NCBI RefSeq assembly: GCF_004354045.1 | Contig: NZ_SMRT01000004.1 | Span: 124,001-188,000 of the forward strand | DNA: 64,000 bases | DNA from: Paenibacillus piri | GTDB taxonomy: Bacteria > Bacillota > Bacilli > Paenibacillales > NBRC-103111 | Direction of reading: 5' to 3' | Shown here: piece by piece, positions 1-8,255 of the stretch | How positions within the stretch are numbered: the first letter of the stretch is position 1 | Layout: each line of letters opens with the position of its first letter | The notes under the pieces: model-generated | What the model saw: the letters and a program-made list of their open reading frames with translations, nothing else | The model's database searches: none | What the model was told of the DNA's origin: nothing | Program-made: the position numbers and the translations under genes

Positions 1-103
1 AATAAATCGAAAATCCGCTTAAACCGACGGACAGCAAAATGGAAATAAACGCTACGGCGGTAATTTTCGTCTTAATCCGCATCGACTTTAATAAAACGGG
101 CAT
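1..103 (-). CDS. Sensor histidine kinase, N-terminus only (runs off the left edge)
   Basis: Only the first 34 codons are visible. The ATG at 103 is preceded by a purine-rich ribosome site (GAGGAG, complement of 114-119). The peptide begins MPVLLKSMRIKTKITAVAF and continues into a hydrophobic segment that looks like the first membrane helix of a YesM-type sensor kinase. It starts 35 bases after the stop of the AraC-type response regulator on the same strand, the usual arrangement of a kinase/regulator pair. The family is inferred from this pairing and the membrane segment, because the catalytic part lies outside the window. Confidence 0.6.
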   Translation of the reverse strand, partial: MPVLLKSMRIKTKITAVAFISILLSVGLSGFSIY

Positions 104-137
104 CCAATCAGGTCTCCTCAAGTTGATCCTTCTGCTT

Positions 138-1682
138 TTACAGGTCGCCCGGATTGTGGCCGGTCACCTTTTTAAATGTTTTGCAAAAATATTGCACCGT
201 TTGGTAGCCTACCATCGCGCTAACCTCGTATACTTTGTACCGGCCCGTTTCCAACAGCTCTTTCGCTTTCTCCATCCGGTATTTGGTGAGATAGGTAACG
301 AATGAAACGCCGACCTCTTTTTTAAACAGCTGACTCGTGTAGATCAGACTGAATCCGAGCCGGTCCGCGAGCTCGTTTAATGAAATATCCTTCTGGTAAT
401 TGTCGTGAATAAATTGAAGCAGCTCCCTTATTTTTTTACTGTATTTGGAGTTGGTTTCTGCTTCCAAAAGGTTCAGGATGTGCTTGAACCAGCCGGCAAT
501 TTGATATACATTGGCCAACTGCTGAATCTCCGTCAAAGCCTCGAACGTCTCAATCATCGGGGTGCCTTGCCTGGCTAGCCCTTTCTGGTTAATCGAACGA
601 ATCAGCTCCAATATGCAGCTTCGCAGAACGGCCGTATCCTGCAGCTCAATAAGAAGACGCGTAAACAGCTCATCCAGCTCGCCATGGACCTGCGCATATT
701 GTTCGGAAGCTACATAATTGTGAATTTCCGTTAATTTCAATTCGACGGCGGCCTGCAGCGCCTCCTTGTTGGACGGCTCCTGCGCATGGGTCAGGATACA
801 ATTTCCTTTTTTAAAAATACGTTTCGAAAACAGCTCTCTTGTTTTTTTCAGGCTGTTCCGGAGCTCGCGGTAATGTCCGAACACCGGTCCCACGGCTATG
901 GACAGCGGCGTATCCGGAAATGCCCCGGAAACGGCAGCCTGCAGCTGGTTGGCAAATGCAGCGCCGAATTCAAATAAGGACCGTTCACTGCTGCGCTCGG
1001 GAATCCGGTAAAAAATAATGTATTCGTTATTGTTCAGATCAACCGCTTCCGCTTCGATGTCTTGAAACGAACGGGTATATAAAAAATCGACGAATTCCTT
1101 CTTGTCGATTCCTTTATTGAGAAAGGACTGTGGCTCCTGATCGGACGGCAAAGGCTCAAAACCCAATACAAGAACACCCGTTCTTCCTTGCCAACGGAAA
1201 AGATGATCTGTGCCGGCCGGTTCGACATCGCCGCTCTGCGACTCGATCCGCTTTAGAAACATGCGCAGCTGCTCTTTTCTGGCCAAGTCCCCGACGCTTT
1301 CTTCCTCCTCCATTTGATGCTTCAGTTTGTTCAGCTCCTGTATCAGCATGGAGCCGTCCAGCTCATGCTTCAACACATAGGAATGGATCCCCAGCTTGAT
1401 CGCTTCACGGGCAAAATCAAAATCGCCGTAGGCGGTGAGCAAAATAATTTTTTTGCTTTTGCGCACCTGCATGATGCTGCTGATCATTTCCAGACCGCCC
1501 ATCACCGGCATTTTGATGTCCGTAATAATAATGTCGGGATTGTGGTCATGGAAAAACCGCAAGCCCTCCCCTCCGTTTCTTGCTTCGGCGATGATATTGA
1601 AACCGTTCTCTTTCCAATCGATCAAATGCTTGATATCGTCTCTTACAATGTCCTCATCCTCAACGATCATTACCTTCAACAT
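138..1682 (-). CDS. Response regulator with REC and AraC-type DNA-binding domains (YesN type)
   Basis: A 514-residue two-component regulator. Residues 1-120 are a receiver domain with acidic pocket E8/D9, phospho-acceptor D55 in the run IIITDIKMP and conserved K105. The middle 280 residues are a poorly conserved linker. The last ~100 residues are a double helix-turn-helix AraC domain (NELADRLGFSLIYTSQLFKK and YEVSAMVGYQTVQYFCKTFK). Regulators of this build in Paenibacillus usually control a nearby sugar ABC transporter, but the target here would lie left of the window. The start at 1682 fits the family, since the receiver domain begins at once. The partial kinase gene follows directly, so the two are probably co-transcribed. 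Confidence 0.9.
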   Translation of the reverse strand: MLKVMIVEDEDIVRDDIKHLIDWKENGFNIIAEARNGGEGLRFFHDHNPDIIITDIKMPVMGGLEMISSIMQVRKSKKIILLTAYGDFDFAREAIKLGIHSYVLKHELDGSMLIQELNKLKHQMEEEESVGDLARKEQLRMFLKRIESQSGDVEPAGTDHLFRWQGRTGVLVLGFEPLPSDQEPQSFLNKGIDKKEFVDFLYTRSFQDIEAEAVDLNNNEYIIFYRIPERSSERSLFEFGAAFANQLQAAVSGAFPDTPLSIAVGPVFGHYRELRNSLKKTRELFSKRIFKKGNCILTHAQEPSNKEALQAAVELKLTEIHNYVASEQYAQVHGELDELFTRLLIELQDTAVLRSCILELIRSINQKGLARQGTPMIETFEALTEIQQLANVYQIAGWFKHILNLLEAETNSKYSKKIRELLQFIHDNYQKDISLNELADRLGFSLIYTSQLFKKEVGVSFVTYLTKYRMEKAKELLETGRYKVYEVSAMVGYQTVQYFCKTFKKVTGHNPGDL

Positions 1683-1834
1683 GTACCGTCACCCCCGTAC
1701 TATTCAATGTTAAACATGGCTGAAGGATAACAATAATTTAAACCGCAATATAATGCAGATATTACCAACTACGATTTGCCGCTACAATAGACAATACTTG
1801 TCATCCTATAGGATTTATAGGACAAAAAAATGAA

Positions 1835-1857
1835 AAACCCGCGCCGAGCGCGGGTTT
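1835..1857 (-). terminator. Rho-independent terminator of the transporter/MBL operon
   Basis: A perfect 10-bp G+C-rich stem (AAACCCGCGC, loop of three, GCGCGGGTTT) is followed on the minus strand by TTTTTCATTTTTTT. It lies about 80 bases after the stop of the metallo-beta-lactamase gene at 1937. The 1683-1936 gap holds nothing else I can identify apart from a short TCCTATAGGA palindrome at 1804-1813. Confidence 0.85.
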
Positions 1858-1936
1858 GCCATTCACGAAAAAGTATGGCTTGATCTGCAAGAAGAAACAT
1901 AGGGTCGTTAACAGGCGCATATGCATCAATTTTCGT

Positions 1937-3304
1937 TTAACGTACGACCAGCGTATCTCCAATCGTCAGCGAATGCAGATGCGCATAGCCTTCCTCCATC
2001 AGCTCGGTGCGAAGGACATCCGCAGACGGCTTGCGCGCGTGGACAAGCATCGCCTCCTTGGCCGGCAGCGCATCCAGCATCGCGCTGACATCAGGCTTGC
2101 CCTGGTGTACCTTGTAGCGGACAAAGCTGACGCGAGGCGCGTCTGTGCCGTGACCCGCCTGCTCCGCGAGCAGGCGCTGCCCGAGGCTGCCCCGGGCCAG
2201 ATGTCCGGTCAAGATGACGCGGCAGTTTCCACGCTGGCGCAGCTGATCGTAATACCATCGGCAGCGGGCCGACTGCATCATGCCGTCAGGCGTCAAGACG
2301 ATGGCCGCTGTCGATGTATCGTTCAGCTCCCGTTCCCGCCCGGCATCGTCTTCCACAACGGCCATGTTCGTATACCGCAGCCCGCGGGCGATACGCCCTG
2401 CGGCATCCTCCCGCAGCCATTGCTTCCAATCCAGCATGTCGCCCATCGCATCGACGAGATCCTTCTCCACGATGATGCGGGTGCCGGAGAATGTCCCTTG
2501 CGCCCACAGCAGCAGCTCCTGCCCTCTTCCGAATACCGGTACAGGCAGCAGCACCGTCTCGCCGCGCTCCAAAGCTTCGCCGACAGCCTGCTTCAGCTGC
2601 TCCAGCTTTTGCGCCTGGGAATCGGGATCGGCCGCATAAGCCGCATCGATTATCGCCAAATCGACGACAGTCGCGCCCGGAACGTATGCCGCTTGGACAT
2701 CCGCCTGCGCACTGCCCTCGCCTGAAGGCAGCTTCAGCCGCTCCTCCGCAGCGGGCAGCGCAGGACGATCGGCGGCGAGCAGCGCCGATTCCGCCGTATA
2801 ATCGCCGGAGAAGAAAACAATGCGATCCTCGAGCTTCAGCAGCAGCCAGACCGAGCCGGGCAGATGGCCGCTGCGGCCCCAGCATACGCTCAGCCTTGGC
2901 GAGATAGCAAGCCACTCTCCGGGAGCAACCGCTTCTTCCAGATAAGCATATTGAATCGCTTCGATATGACACGCTTCATACGGCAGCCGGGCTCCACGGG
3001 ACTCTACATATTGCTGCCACGCGCGGAAATAGACGGGCAGCTGCCGGGCCGTAGCCCGCGTCGTCCATACGGGACCGCGGTAGCCTAATTTATACAGCAG
3101 CGGCAGCGCCATGGAATGATCCTCATGGGCATGAGACAAAAACACCGCGTCCAACGAGGCCACGGTTTGCCCGCATAAGGAAGGATACGCTCCGGAGCCT
3201 TCCTTCTTCACCCCGCAATCGAGCAGCACGCGGGTTTGACGATGTTCGATCAGGTAGCTGGAGCGCCCGTGCTCTCCTGCTCCTCCCCACACGGTTGCTT
3301 GCAT
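1937..3304 (-). CDS. Metallo-beta-lactamase/beta-CASP family hydrolase (RNase J/CPSF-like fold)
   Basis: A 455-residue protein. The metal-binding motif is H58-A-H60-E-D62-H63 (LSHAHEDHS). A later GH (RSGHLPGS) and an Asp in FFSGDYT complete the metallo-beta-lactamase site. The C-terminal half has beta-CASP features: PVFGRGQELLL, TGHLARGSLG and YKVHQGKPD. The family cleaves RNA or other phosphodiesters in the cytoplasm, but the substrate here is unknown. The open frame continues upstream to 3988, but the ATG at 3304 is the sensible start. It overlaps the permease stop by one base (TAATG) and the fold begins there. It is the last gene of the transporter operon, which is an unusual partner. Confidence 0.85.
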   Translation of the reverse strand: MQATVWGGAGEHGRSSYLIEHRQTRVLLDCGVKKEGSGAYPSLCGQTVASLDAVFLSHAHEDHSMALPLLYKLGYRGPVWTTRATARQLPVYFRAWQQYVESRGARLPYEACHIEAIQYAYLEEAVAPGEWLAISPRLSVCWGRSGHLPGSVWLLLKLEDRIVFFSGDYTAESALLAADRPALPAAEERLKLPSGEGSAQADVQAAYVPGATVVDLAIIDAAYAADPDSQAQKLEQLKQAVGEALERGETVLLPVPVFGRGQELLLWAQGTFSGTRIIVEKDLVDAMGDMLDWKQWLREDAAGRIARGLRYTNMAVVEDDAGRERELNDTSTAAIVLTPDGMMQSARCRWYYDQLRQRGNCRVILTGHLARGSLGQRLLAEQAGHGTDAPRVSFVRYKVHQGKPDVSAMLDALPAKEAMLVHARKPSADVLRTELMEEGYAHLHSLTIGDTLVVR

Positions 3305-4980
3305 TATTTCACACTCCACTTTTGGTTCGCGCTCAAGATGTTGATGCCGAGCAGCAGCAGCGTGGTCAGCCCGACGGATACGACGGCCATCGCCATACCG
3401 AGAGACACCTTGCCCTGCTCGAACTGCGAGAAAATATAGGTCGCCGACGTTTCCATCGACGGCGGTAAAATCATCAGCGATGCGACCAGCTCGCGAACCG
3501 AGATGGTGAATGTCATCATCCATCCGGCCAGCATTCCCGGAATGATCAGCGGCACCAAAATGCGCCGGAAAATATAGGCCGGGTTCCCTCCGAATACGCG
3601 CCCCGCCTGAAACAGCGATTCGTCCAGCTGAGCGAAATTCGCTTTGACATACTGAACCGTGTACGGCAAAAAGAAGACGATATACGTCAGAACCACCATG
3701 CCGTAAGTATTGTACAGCGGAACGGGGTTCCACGGTGCGTTCCACAGCAAAATCAAGCCTACGACGATGACGATCCCCGGCACCGTATTCGGCAGCAGGC
3801 TGAACAAGTCCGTTATGCGCTGCGGCCATGATTTGGCGCGCCCGATCATTAGGGCGAAGTAGGTGCCGAGAATGACCGATATCGTCGCCGCCGCCAGCGA
3901 CAAGCTCAAGCTGTTCATAAGCGCCTGCATGCTTTTCGAGCCCCAGGCAAGCAGCTCCGCGTAATGCTGCAGCGTCAAATTGCCCCATGCAAGGCCTGCG
4001 CCGCGCAGCTTCATCATCGATGCGGCGATGATCGAGAAATACGGCACGCCGATGGACAGCAGAAGCAAGCCGATCACATACAGCCAGGCCAGCATGCGCG
4101 TCCAGCCGGTCAGCCGGTACAGCTTGCCGCGCGAGCCTTTGCCGCCGACCAGTGAATAAGAGAACCGCTGGCTGACGACCGACTGGATGTACCAGACAAG
4201 CAAGCAGGTGCTGAGCAGAATCGAAGCGAGAGCCGTTGCCTTGCCGAAATCGATCGGCCAGCTCGAAATGTACTTGTGTATTTCCGAAGTGAGCACATAG
4301 AATCCGATTTTACGCCCGAAGGTAGCCGGAGTGCCGAATTCGGCAATCGTTTTGACGAAGATCAGCAGCGCCCCCATCGCATAGCTGGACAGCAGCAGCG
4401 GCAGCACGATGCGGCGGAAGCTGTAGAGAAACCGGCCGCCGTGTACGCTCGCCGCTTCTTCCTTGCTGCCGCCGATCTGCACCATCGCATTGCGGAGAAT
4501 CAAATACAGAAACGGGAATAAATGAAAGCTCATGATCGCGATCATCCCGAATGAGCTGAAAAATACCGGCGTCACCGCCGCTGCGGCAGGCAGCAGCTGC
4601 TCCAGATAGCCGTTCGTCTGCATGAACAAAATCCAGCCCATCGACCCGATATAAGGCGGCGTCATGAACGGGATTAACAGAACGATATCGAGCCAACTAT
4701 GCTTCTTCAGTTCCGTACGGGACAAAATCCACGCCAGCGGCAAAGCCAGCACGGTCGCCCCGGCAACGACCCACAGCCCGAGCCAGATTGAATTCCAGAA
4801 TACTTCGCCCAGCTCATTCTCCATAATCGTACGCAGAGGCGCAAGGAAATCCAGCTTGTCTCCCGAATGCACGCTGGTCATTAATATGAAAAAAAGCGGG
4901 ACGACTACGAGCATCGCCAAGAGCAGCAAGGCTAGCGTCATCCCCAATTGTTTATACGAAACCGTCTTTGTCCAGTACAT
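3304..4980 (-). CDS. Iron(III)-type ABC transporter permease with two fused permease domains
   Basis: A 558-residue integral membrane protein with about 12 hydrophobic segments, about twice the length of a single-domain permease. It carries two ATPase-contact loops, one near EEAASVHGG and one near ESLFQAGRVFGGNP, so it is a fused pair as in FbpB/ThiP-type importers. It would form the channel for the binding protein and ATPase encoded immediately upstream. The binding-protein stop and this start are 8 bases apart, and its stop overlaps the next ATG. Substrate is inferred from the family (ferric iron, less likely a phosphonate or thiamine); nothing in the permease itself decides it. Confidence 0.87.
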   Translation of the reverse strand: MYWTKTVSYKQLGMTLALLLLAMLVVVPLFFILMTSVHSGDKLDFLAPLRTIMENELGEVFWNSIWLGLWVVAGATVLALPLAWILSRTELKKHSWLDIVLLIPFMTPPYIGSMGWILFMQTNGYLEQLLPAAAAVTPVFFSSFGMIAIMSFHLFPFLYLILRNAMVQIGGSKEEAASVHGGRFLYSFRRIVLPLLLSSYAMGALLIFVKTIAEFGTPATFGRKIGFYVLTSEIHKYISSWPIDFGKATALASILLSTCLLVWYIQSVVSQRFSYSLVGGKGSRGKLYRLTGWTRMLAWLYVIGLLLLSIGVPYFSIIAASMMKLRGAGLAWGNLTLQHYAELLAWGSKSMQALMNSLSLSLAAATISVILGTYFALMIGRAKSWPQRITDLFSLLPNTVPGIVIVVGLILLWNAPWNPVPLYNTYGMVVLTYIVFFLPYTVQYVKANFAQLDESLFQAGRVFGGNPAYIFRRILVPLIIPGMLAGWMMTFTISVRELVASLMILPPSMETSATYIFSQFEQGKVSLGMAMAVVSVGLTTLLLLGINILSANQKWSVK

Positions 4981-4988
4981 GTCCGCCT

Positions 4989-6089
4989 CTACTTAAACAG
5001 CTGGGTAAATTTCTTCGTTACTGCGTCGCCGTTAGTGTCCATCCAGGACCAGTCTACTTTCATTTGCGGAATTTGATCGGCGCCCGGACGATCCTTGGCT
5101 GCGACGTCTTTGCGGCCTGGCAGCAAATAGGTTTCGGCAACCATTTTTTGCGCTTCGTCCGACAGCAAATAATCGATGTACGCTTTGGCGTTATCCACAT
5201 TTTTGCTCGATTTGACAATGGCGGCCGGACGGGGGCTGATCACGGTACCGCTGGCGGGATAGATCATATCGATCGGCTCGCCCTTGGACTTGGCTTGGTA
5301 AGTCATGTAGTCGACCCCGGCGGCGACGATGCTCTTGGAGCCGGTAATGACCGGATCCAGCGCTTCCTGGTTGGCGCCGGCCATCGCTACGCCGTTTTTC
5401 TTGTATTGCTCCAGCAGCTCCCATCCCGAATCGCCCCTGGTGCTGAGATAGCCGGTAACGAAATCGAGCGCGGAGCCGGATAAGGCAGGATCGGGAATAT
5501 TGACTTTGCCCTTCCACTCGTCTTTCGTCAGATCGGCCCACTCCTTGGGCGGATTTTTCACCAGCTTGGTATTGTAGCCGATCCCGAGCGCGGATGCGCT
5601 GTAACCGAAGAAGTTGCCGTCTTTATCGGACCATTCCGGGATCAACTTGTCCGCGTTTTTCGCATCCTTATATTCGAGCGTAAGCCCGCTCTTTTTGAGT
5701 CCTTGTGCGGATGGCAGCGAAGCGAGTACGACGACGTCCACCACCGGATTAGCCTTCTCCGCTTCCATACGGGACAAAATTTTCCCGGTCGTGCCTTGGA
5801 ACATCTCGATTTTCACACCGGTTTTGGCTTCATAGCCTTTTTGGATGCTTTCCGCCAGCTCCTTCGGACCCGCGCTGTAGACGACCAGCTTCCCGCTCAG
5901 CTTCTTCTCGTCTTTTTGCTCATCGGGCTTGGCATCCTTGGCAGGCTGTGCGGACACTTGCTCCGCCTTTGGCGCCGCTCCGTTCGTTGTCGATGCTTGC
6001 GGCGAAGTTCCGCAGCCTGCGATACCGAAGCCTACCATTGCCGTTAGCATCAGCAGCGCCCCGTTTTTCAATCCTGTAGTCATGTTCAT
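4989..6089 (-). CDS. Extracellular solute-binding lipoprotein (iron/AfuA-like family)
   Basis: A 366-residue lipoprotein with signal peptide and lipobox GIAGC, lipidated Cys at position 26. The mature part begins with a low-complexity linker and then KLVVYSAGPKELAESI, typical of family 1 binding proteins that deliver Fe(III) or similar anions. The ATG at 6089 is preferred to a TTG at 6110 because the site GGGGAGG (complement of 6099-6105) sits nine bases before it. The double tyrosine of classical ferric-binding proteins is not evident, so phosphonate or another ligand remains possible. It is the second gene of the operon, between the ATPase and the fused permease. Confidence 0.83.
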   Translation of the reverse strand: MNMTTGLKNGALLMLTAMVGFGIAGCGTSPQASTTNGAAPKAEQVSAQPAKDAKPDEQKDEKKLSGKLVVYSAGPKELAESIQKGYEAKTGVKIEMFQGTTGKILSRMEAEKANPVVDVVVLASLPSAQGLKKSGLTLEYKDAKNADKLIPEWSDKDGNFFGYSASALGIGYNTKLVKNPPKEWADLTKDEWKGKVNIPDPALSGSALDFVTGYLSTRGDSGWELLEQYKKNGVAMAGANQEALDPVITGSKSIVAAGVDYMTYQAKSKGEPIDMIYPASGTVISPRPAAIVKSSKNVDNAKAYIDYLLSDEAQKMVAETYLLPGRKDVAAKDRPGADQIPQMKVDWSWMDTNGDAVTKKFTQLFK

Positions 6090-6110
6090 TGTAATAAACC
6101 TCCCCTTCAA

Positions 6111-7073
6111 TTATAAAATACGATGAATATGTTGCGCAGCCACATACAAGTCCGCTTGTTCTCCGATCGGCATTCTCATCTGAGAATATGCCGTCCAGCT
6201 TCCCAAGCCGCCCATGTCCAGCTGCACCTCGTAGCGGTCGCCCAAATAGCTGACGCTGCGAATTGTGCCCGTATACCGTTCGTCCCCTGCCGCCTGCTGC
6301 CAGCTGATGTGCTCCGGCCGCACCATGCTCCGGTCCTTCTCCAGCCAGTTCGACTTGCCGATAAACTGGGCGACAAACGGATGCACCGGTGCGCCGTAAA
6401 TATGCTCCGGCTGTCCGACCTGCAAAATCCGGCCTTCCTTCATGACGACAATCTCGTCGGACATCGACATCGCTTCGGTCTGATCATGCGTGACATACAA
6501 TGCGGTCAAGCCGATATCCCGTACCAGACTGATCAGCTCGAGGCGCATTTCGTCCCGCAGCATCGCGTCGAGCGCGCTTAGCGGCTCGTCGAACAGAACC
6601 AGCTGCGGCTTTGTCACGACCGCCCGGGCAAAAGCGACCCGCTGCTGCTGTCCCCCTGACAGCTGGTGAGGATACCGGCTCTCCATCCCGCCCAGTCTGA
6701 CCGTATCAACCGCTTCCTGCACTTGACGCTTCAGGTCCTTGGTCTTTCCTGATGCCCGCAAGCCGAAAGCGATATTCTCGAATACCGTCATATGAGGCCA
6801 CAGCGCAAAGTCCTGAAAGACCATCCCGAAGCTGCGGCGATGCGCCGGCTTGTCAATGCTGCGGGCGCTTGAAAATATGCGCTCGTCTCCGACGGAGATT
6901 TCGCCGCGGTCGGGTGTCTCGAGCCCGGCAATCATCCGCAGCAGCGTCGTCTTACCGCAGCCCGAGGGGCCCAGAAGCGTAGTGAAGCGGCCTTGACGAA
7001 TGCGCAGATCCGTCGGGTGCAGCGCCTTCACTTGATCGAACGACTTTTGCAAACCTTGAATTACGACATCCAT
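6111..7073 (-). CDS. ABC transporter ATPase (FbpC/PotA-like)
   Basis: A 320-residue ATPase with all catalytic motifs: Walker A GPSGCGKTT, Q-loop region FGMVFQDFAL, signature LSGGQQQRVAFARA, Walker B LVLFDEPLSALD and switch His in YVTHDQTEAMS. The C-terminal ~90 residues resemble the TOBE-like regulatory domain of importer ATPases (IRSVSYLGDRYEVQLDMG). It energises the adjacent binding protein and fused permease. It is the first gene of the operon, so the promoter lies in the divergent gap shared with the LysR gene. Confidence 0.92.
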   Translation of the reverse strand: MDVVIQGLQKSFDQVKALHPTDLRIRQGRFTTLLGPSGCGKTTLLRMIAGLETPDRGEISVGDERIFSSARSIDKPAHRRSFGMVFQDFALWPHMTVFENIAFGLRASGKTKDLKRQVQEAVDTVRLGGMESRYPHQLSGGQQQRVAFARAVVTKPQLVLFDEPLSALDAMLRDEMRLELISLVRDIGLTALYVTHDQTEAMSMSDEIVVMKEGRILQVGQPEHIYGAPVHPFVAQFIGKSNWLEKDRSMVRPEHISWQQAAGDERYTGTIRSVSYLGDRYEVQLDMGGLGSWTAYSQMRMPIGEQADLYVAAQHIHRIL

Positions 7074-7098
7074 GAACTTCCCTTCCTATCTGCCAATC

Positions 7099-7111
7099 TA
7101 CACTCAGTGTA
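7099..7111. promoter_or_regulatory. Short palindrome in the leader of the transporter operon
   Basis: TACACTCAGTGTA is a perfect palindrome around a central base. It lies in the predicted untranslated leader of the ATPase gene, about 15-25 bases after the inferred transcription start. It could be an additional operator. No binding protein can be named. Confidence 0.35.
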
Positions 7112-7130
7112 CAGTCCCAAATGCAGGGAA

Positions 7131-7159
7131 ATATTATCGCCACGTAAAGATTTTGTTAA
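7131..7159 (-). promoter_or_regulatory. Candidate sigma-A promoter of the ABC/MBL operon
   Basis: On the minus strand TTAACA (complement of 7154-7159) and TAATAT (complement of 7131-7136) are separated by 17 bases. The -35 fits the consensus well (5 of 6), the -10 only moderately (4 of 6). A moderate promoter with an inverted repeat directly upstream is typical of LysR-activated genes. Confidence 0.45.
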
Positions 7160-7163
7160 ACAT

Positions 7164-7192
7164 ATCAATGGTATCTATTCAATTCCATAGAT
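7164..7192. promoter_or_regulatory. Candidate LysR-family binding site
   Basis: An imperfect inverted repeat, ATCAATGGTAT and ATTCCATAGAT, arms 11 bp with nine matching positions, separated by 7 bp. It lies between the divergent ATPase and LysR genes, immediately upstream of the predicted -35 of the transporter operon. That is where LysR-type activators usually bind. Assignment to the neighbouring regulator is inference. Confidence 0.5.
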
Positions 7193-7250
7193 TTTTTCTA
7201 TACTGATTCCGTCAAGGTTGTGCGAGAGAAGGAACAGGAGGTTCTACGCC

Positions 7251-8141
7251 ATGAATTTATTAAAGCTGCAAATCGTTGTGCTGCTGGAAAAATACAAGAA
7301 AATTACGGCGGTCGCCGATGAGCTCGGGTTGAAGCAGCCGACAGTGACGTTCCATATGAAAAGCCTGGAGCAGGAGCTGGGCGTTCAATTGTTCGAAACC
7401 CGCTCGGGGAAAGTGCATTTGACGGAGGCGGGCAAGTCGCTGTTTCATTATTCGGTGAAAATCAATTCACTCGCCCAGGAAGCCGAAAGAGTGGTGAAGG
7501 AGTTCGACCAGCTCGGCAGAGGCTCCCTGAAAATCGGGGCAAGCTATGTACCGGGGACTTACATTTTGCCGCGTATTTTAAGCGGGTTCGCCAAGAGCTA
7601 CCCTAGAATAAGCTTATCGCTGATGGTCAGGACCGCGCCGGTCGTCAAGGAGCTGCTCCTCAACCATGAGATCGATCTGGGGATCGTATCCTGCGAGCCG
7701 TTCCAGCTGCCGCCGCTGCTGGCCGAGACGTTGTGCGAGGACGAGCTGGTGCTTATTATGTCCCCGCAGCACTGGCTGGCCGGACATTCGCAGCTGTACC
7801 CCGATCAGCTCGAGCAGGTTCCGTTCCTTCTGCACAGTCCCGAGTCCAGCACGCGCCAGTTGACCTCCAAGTGGGCGCAGAGCAATCGGATCGAGCTCAA
7901 TGCCCATATGGAGCTCGATTCGCTGGAGGCGATCAAGCAGACGGTAATGCTGGGCGAAGGCGTATCCTTCGTATCCCGTATTGCCGTTCGCAAAGAATTG
8001 GAAAACGGAGAACTGCTGATCCGGCAAATTCCGCAAAATGCGTACAATCGCTATGTCTTCTTCGCCTATAATCTGGATCGCCGTCAATCGGCCGTTATGG
8101 ATGAATTTATCGCCCATTTGCGTCTGGCGGTGTCGGGGTAA
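7251..8141 (+). CDS. LysR-family transcriptional regulator
   Basis: A 296-residue protein. The N-terminal ~60 residues form the winged helix-turn-helix (KITAVADELGLKQPTVTFHMKSLEQELGVQLFE), followed by a linker helix and a periplasmic-binding-protein-like effector domain to the end. The ATG at 7251 is chosen because AGGAGG lies about eight bases upstream; an earlier in-frame ATG at 7218 lacks such a site and would add residues before the DNA-binding domain. It is transcribed away from the ABC/MBL operon across a 177-base gap containing an inverted repeat, so that operon is its likely target. The effector is unknown, perhaps the transported ion. Confidence 0.9.
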   Translation: MNLLKLQIVVLLEKYKKITAVADELGLKQPTVTFHMKSLEQELGVQLFETRSGKVHLTEAGKSLFHYSVKINSLAQEAERVVKEFDQLGRGSLKIGASYVPGTYILPRILSGFAKSYPRISLSLMVRTAPVVKELLLNHEIDLGIVSCEPFQLPPLLAETLCEDELVLIMSPQHWLAGHSQLYPDQLEQVPFLLHSPESSTRQLTSKWAQSNRIELNAHMELDSLEAIKQTVMLGEGVSFVSRIAVRKELENGELLIRQIPQNAYNRYVFFAYNLDRRQSAVMDEFIAHLRLAVSG

Positions 8142-8255
8142 ACGGCCGCATCCCCGGGCTTCATTTACAATAACAACACGCCGCGTTGACATCAGGATTA
8201 CAATCGCTCTCTATAGTCTATTTTGTAAGTCCATCCAACTTATGAAGGAGATGTT

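Noticed and set aside
1856..2725. A 289-codon open frame on the plus strand opposite the metallo-beta-lactamase gene
   Set aside because: It is antisense to a protein with complete catalytic motifs, is rich in Arg/Gln/His as shadow frames are, and has no ribosome site.
3305..3988. N-terminal extension of the metallo-beta-lactamase frame
   Set aside because: The extension is read through the permease gene in the wrong frame and has no domain. The ATG at 3304 overlaps the permease stop and begins the fold.
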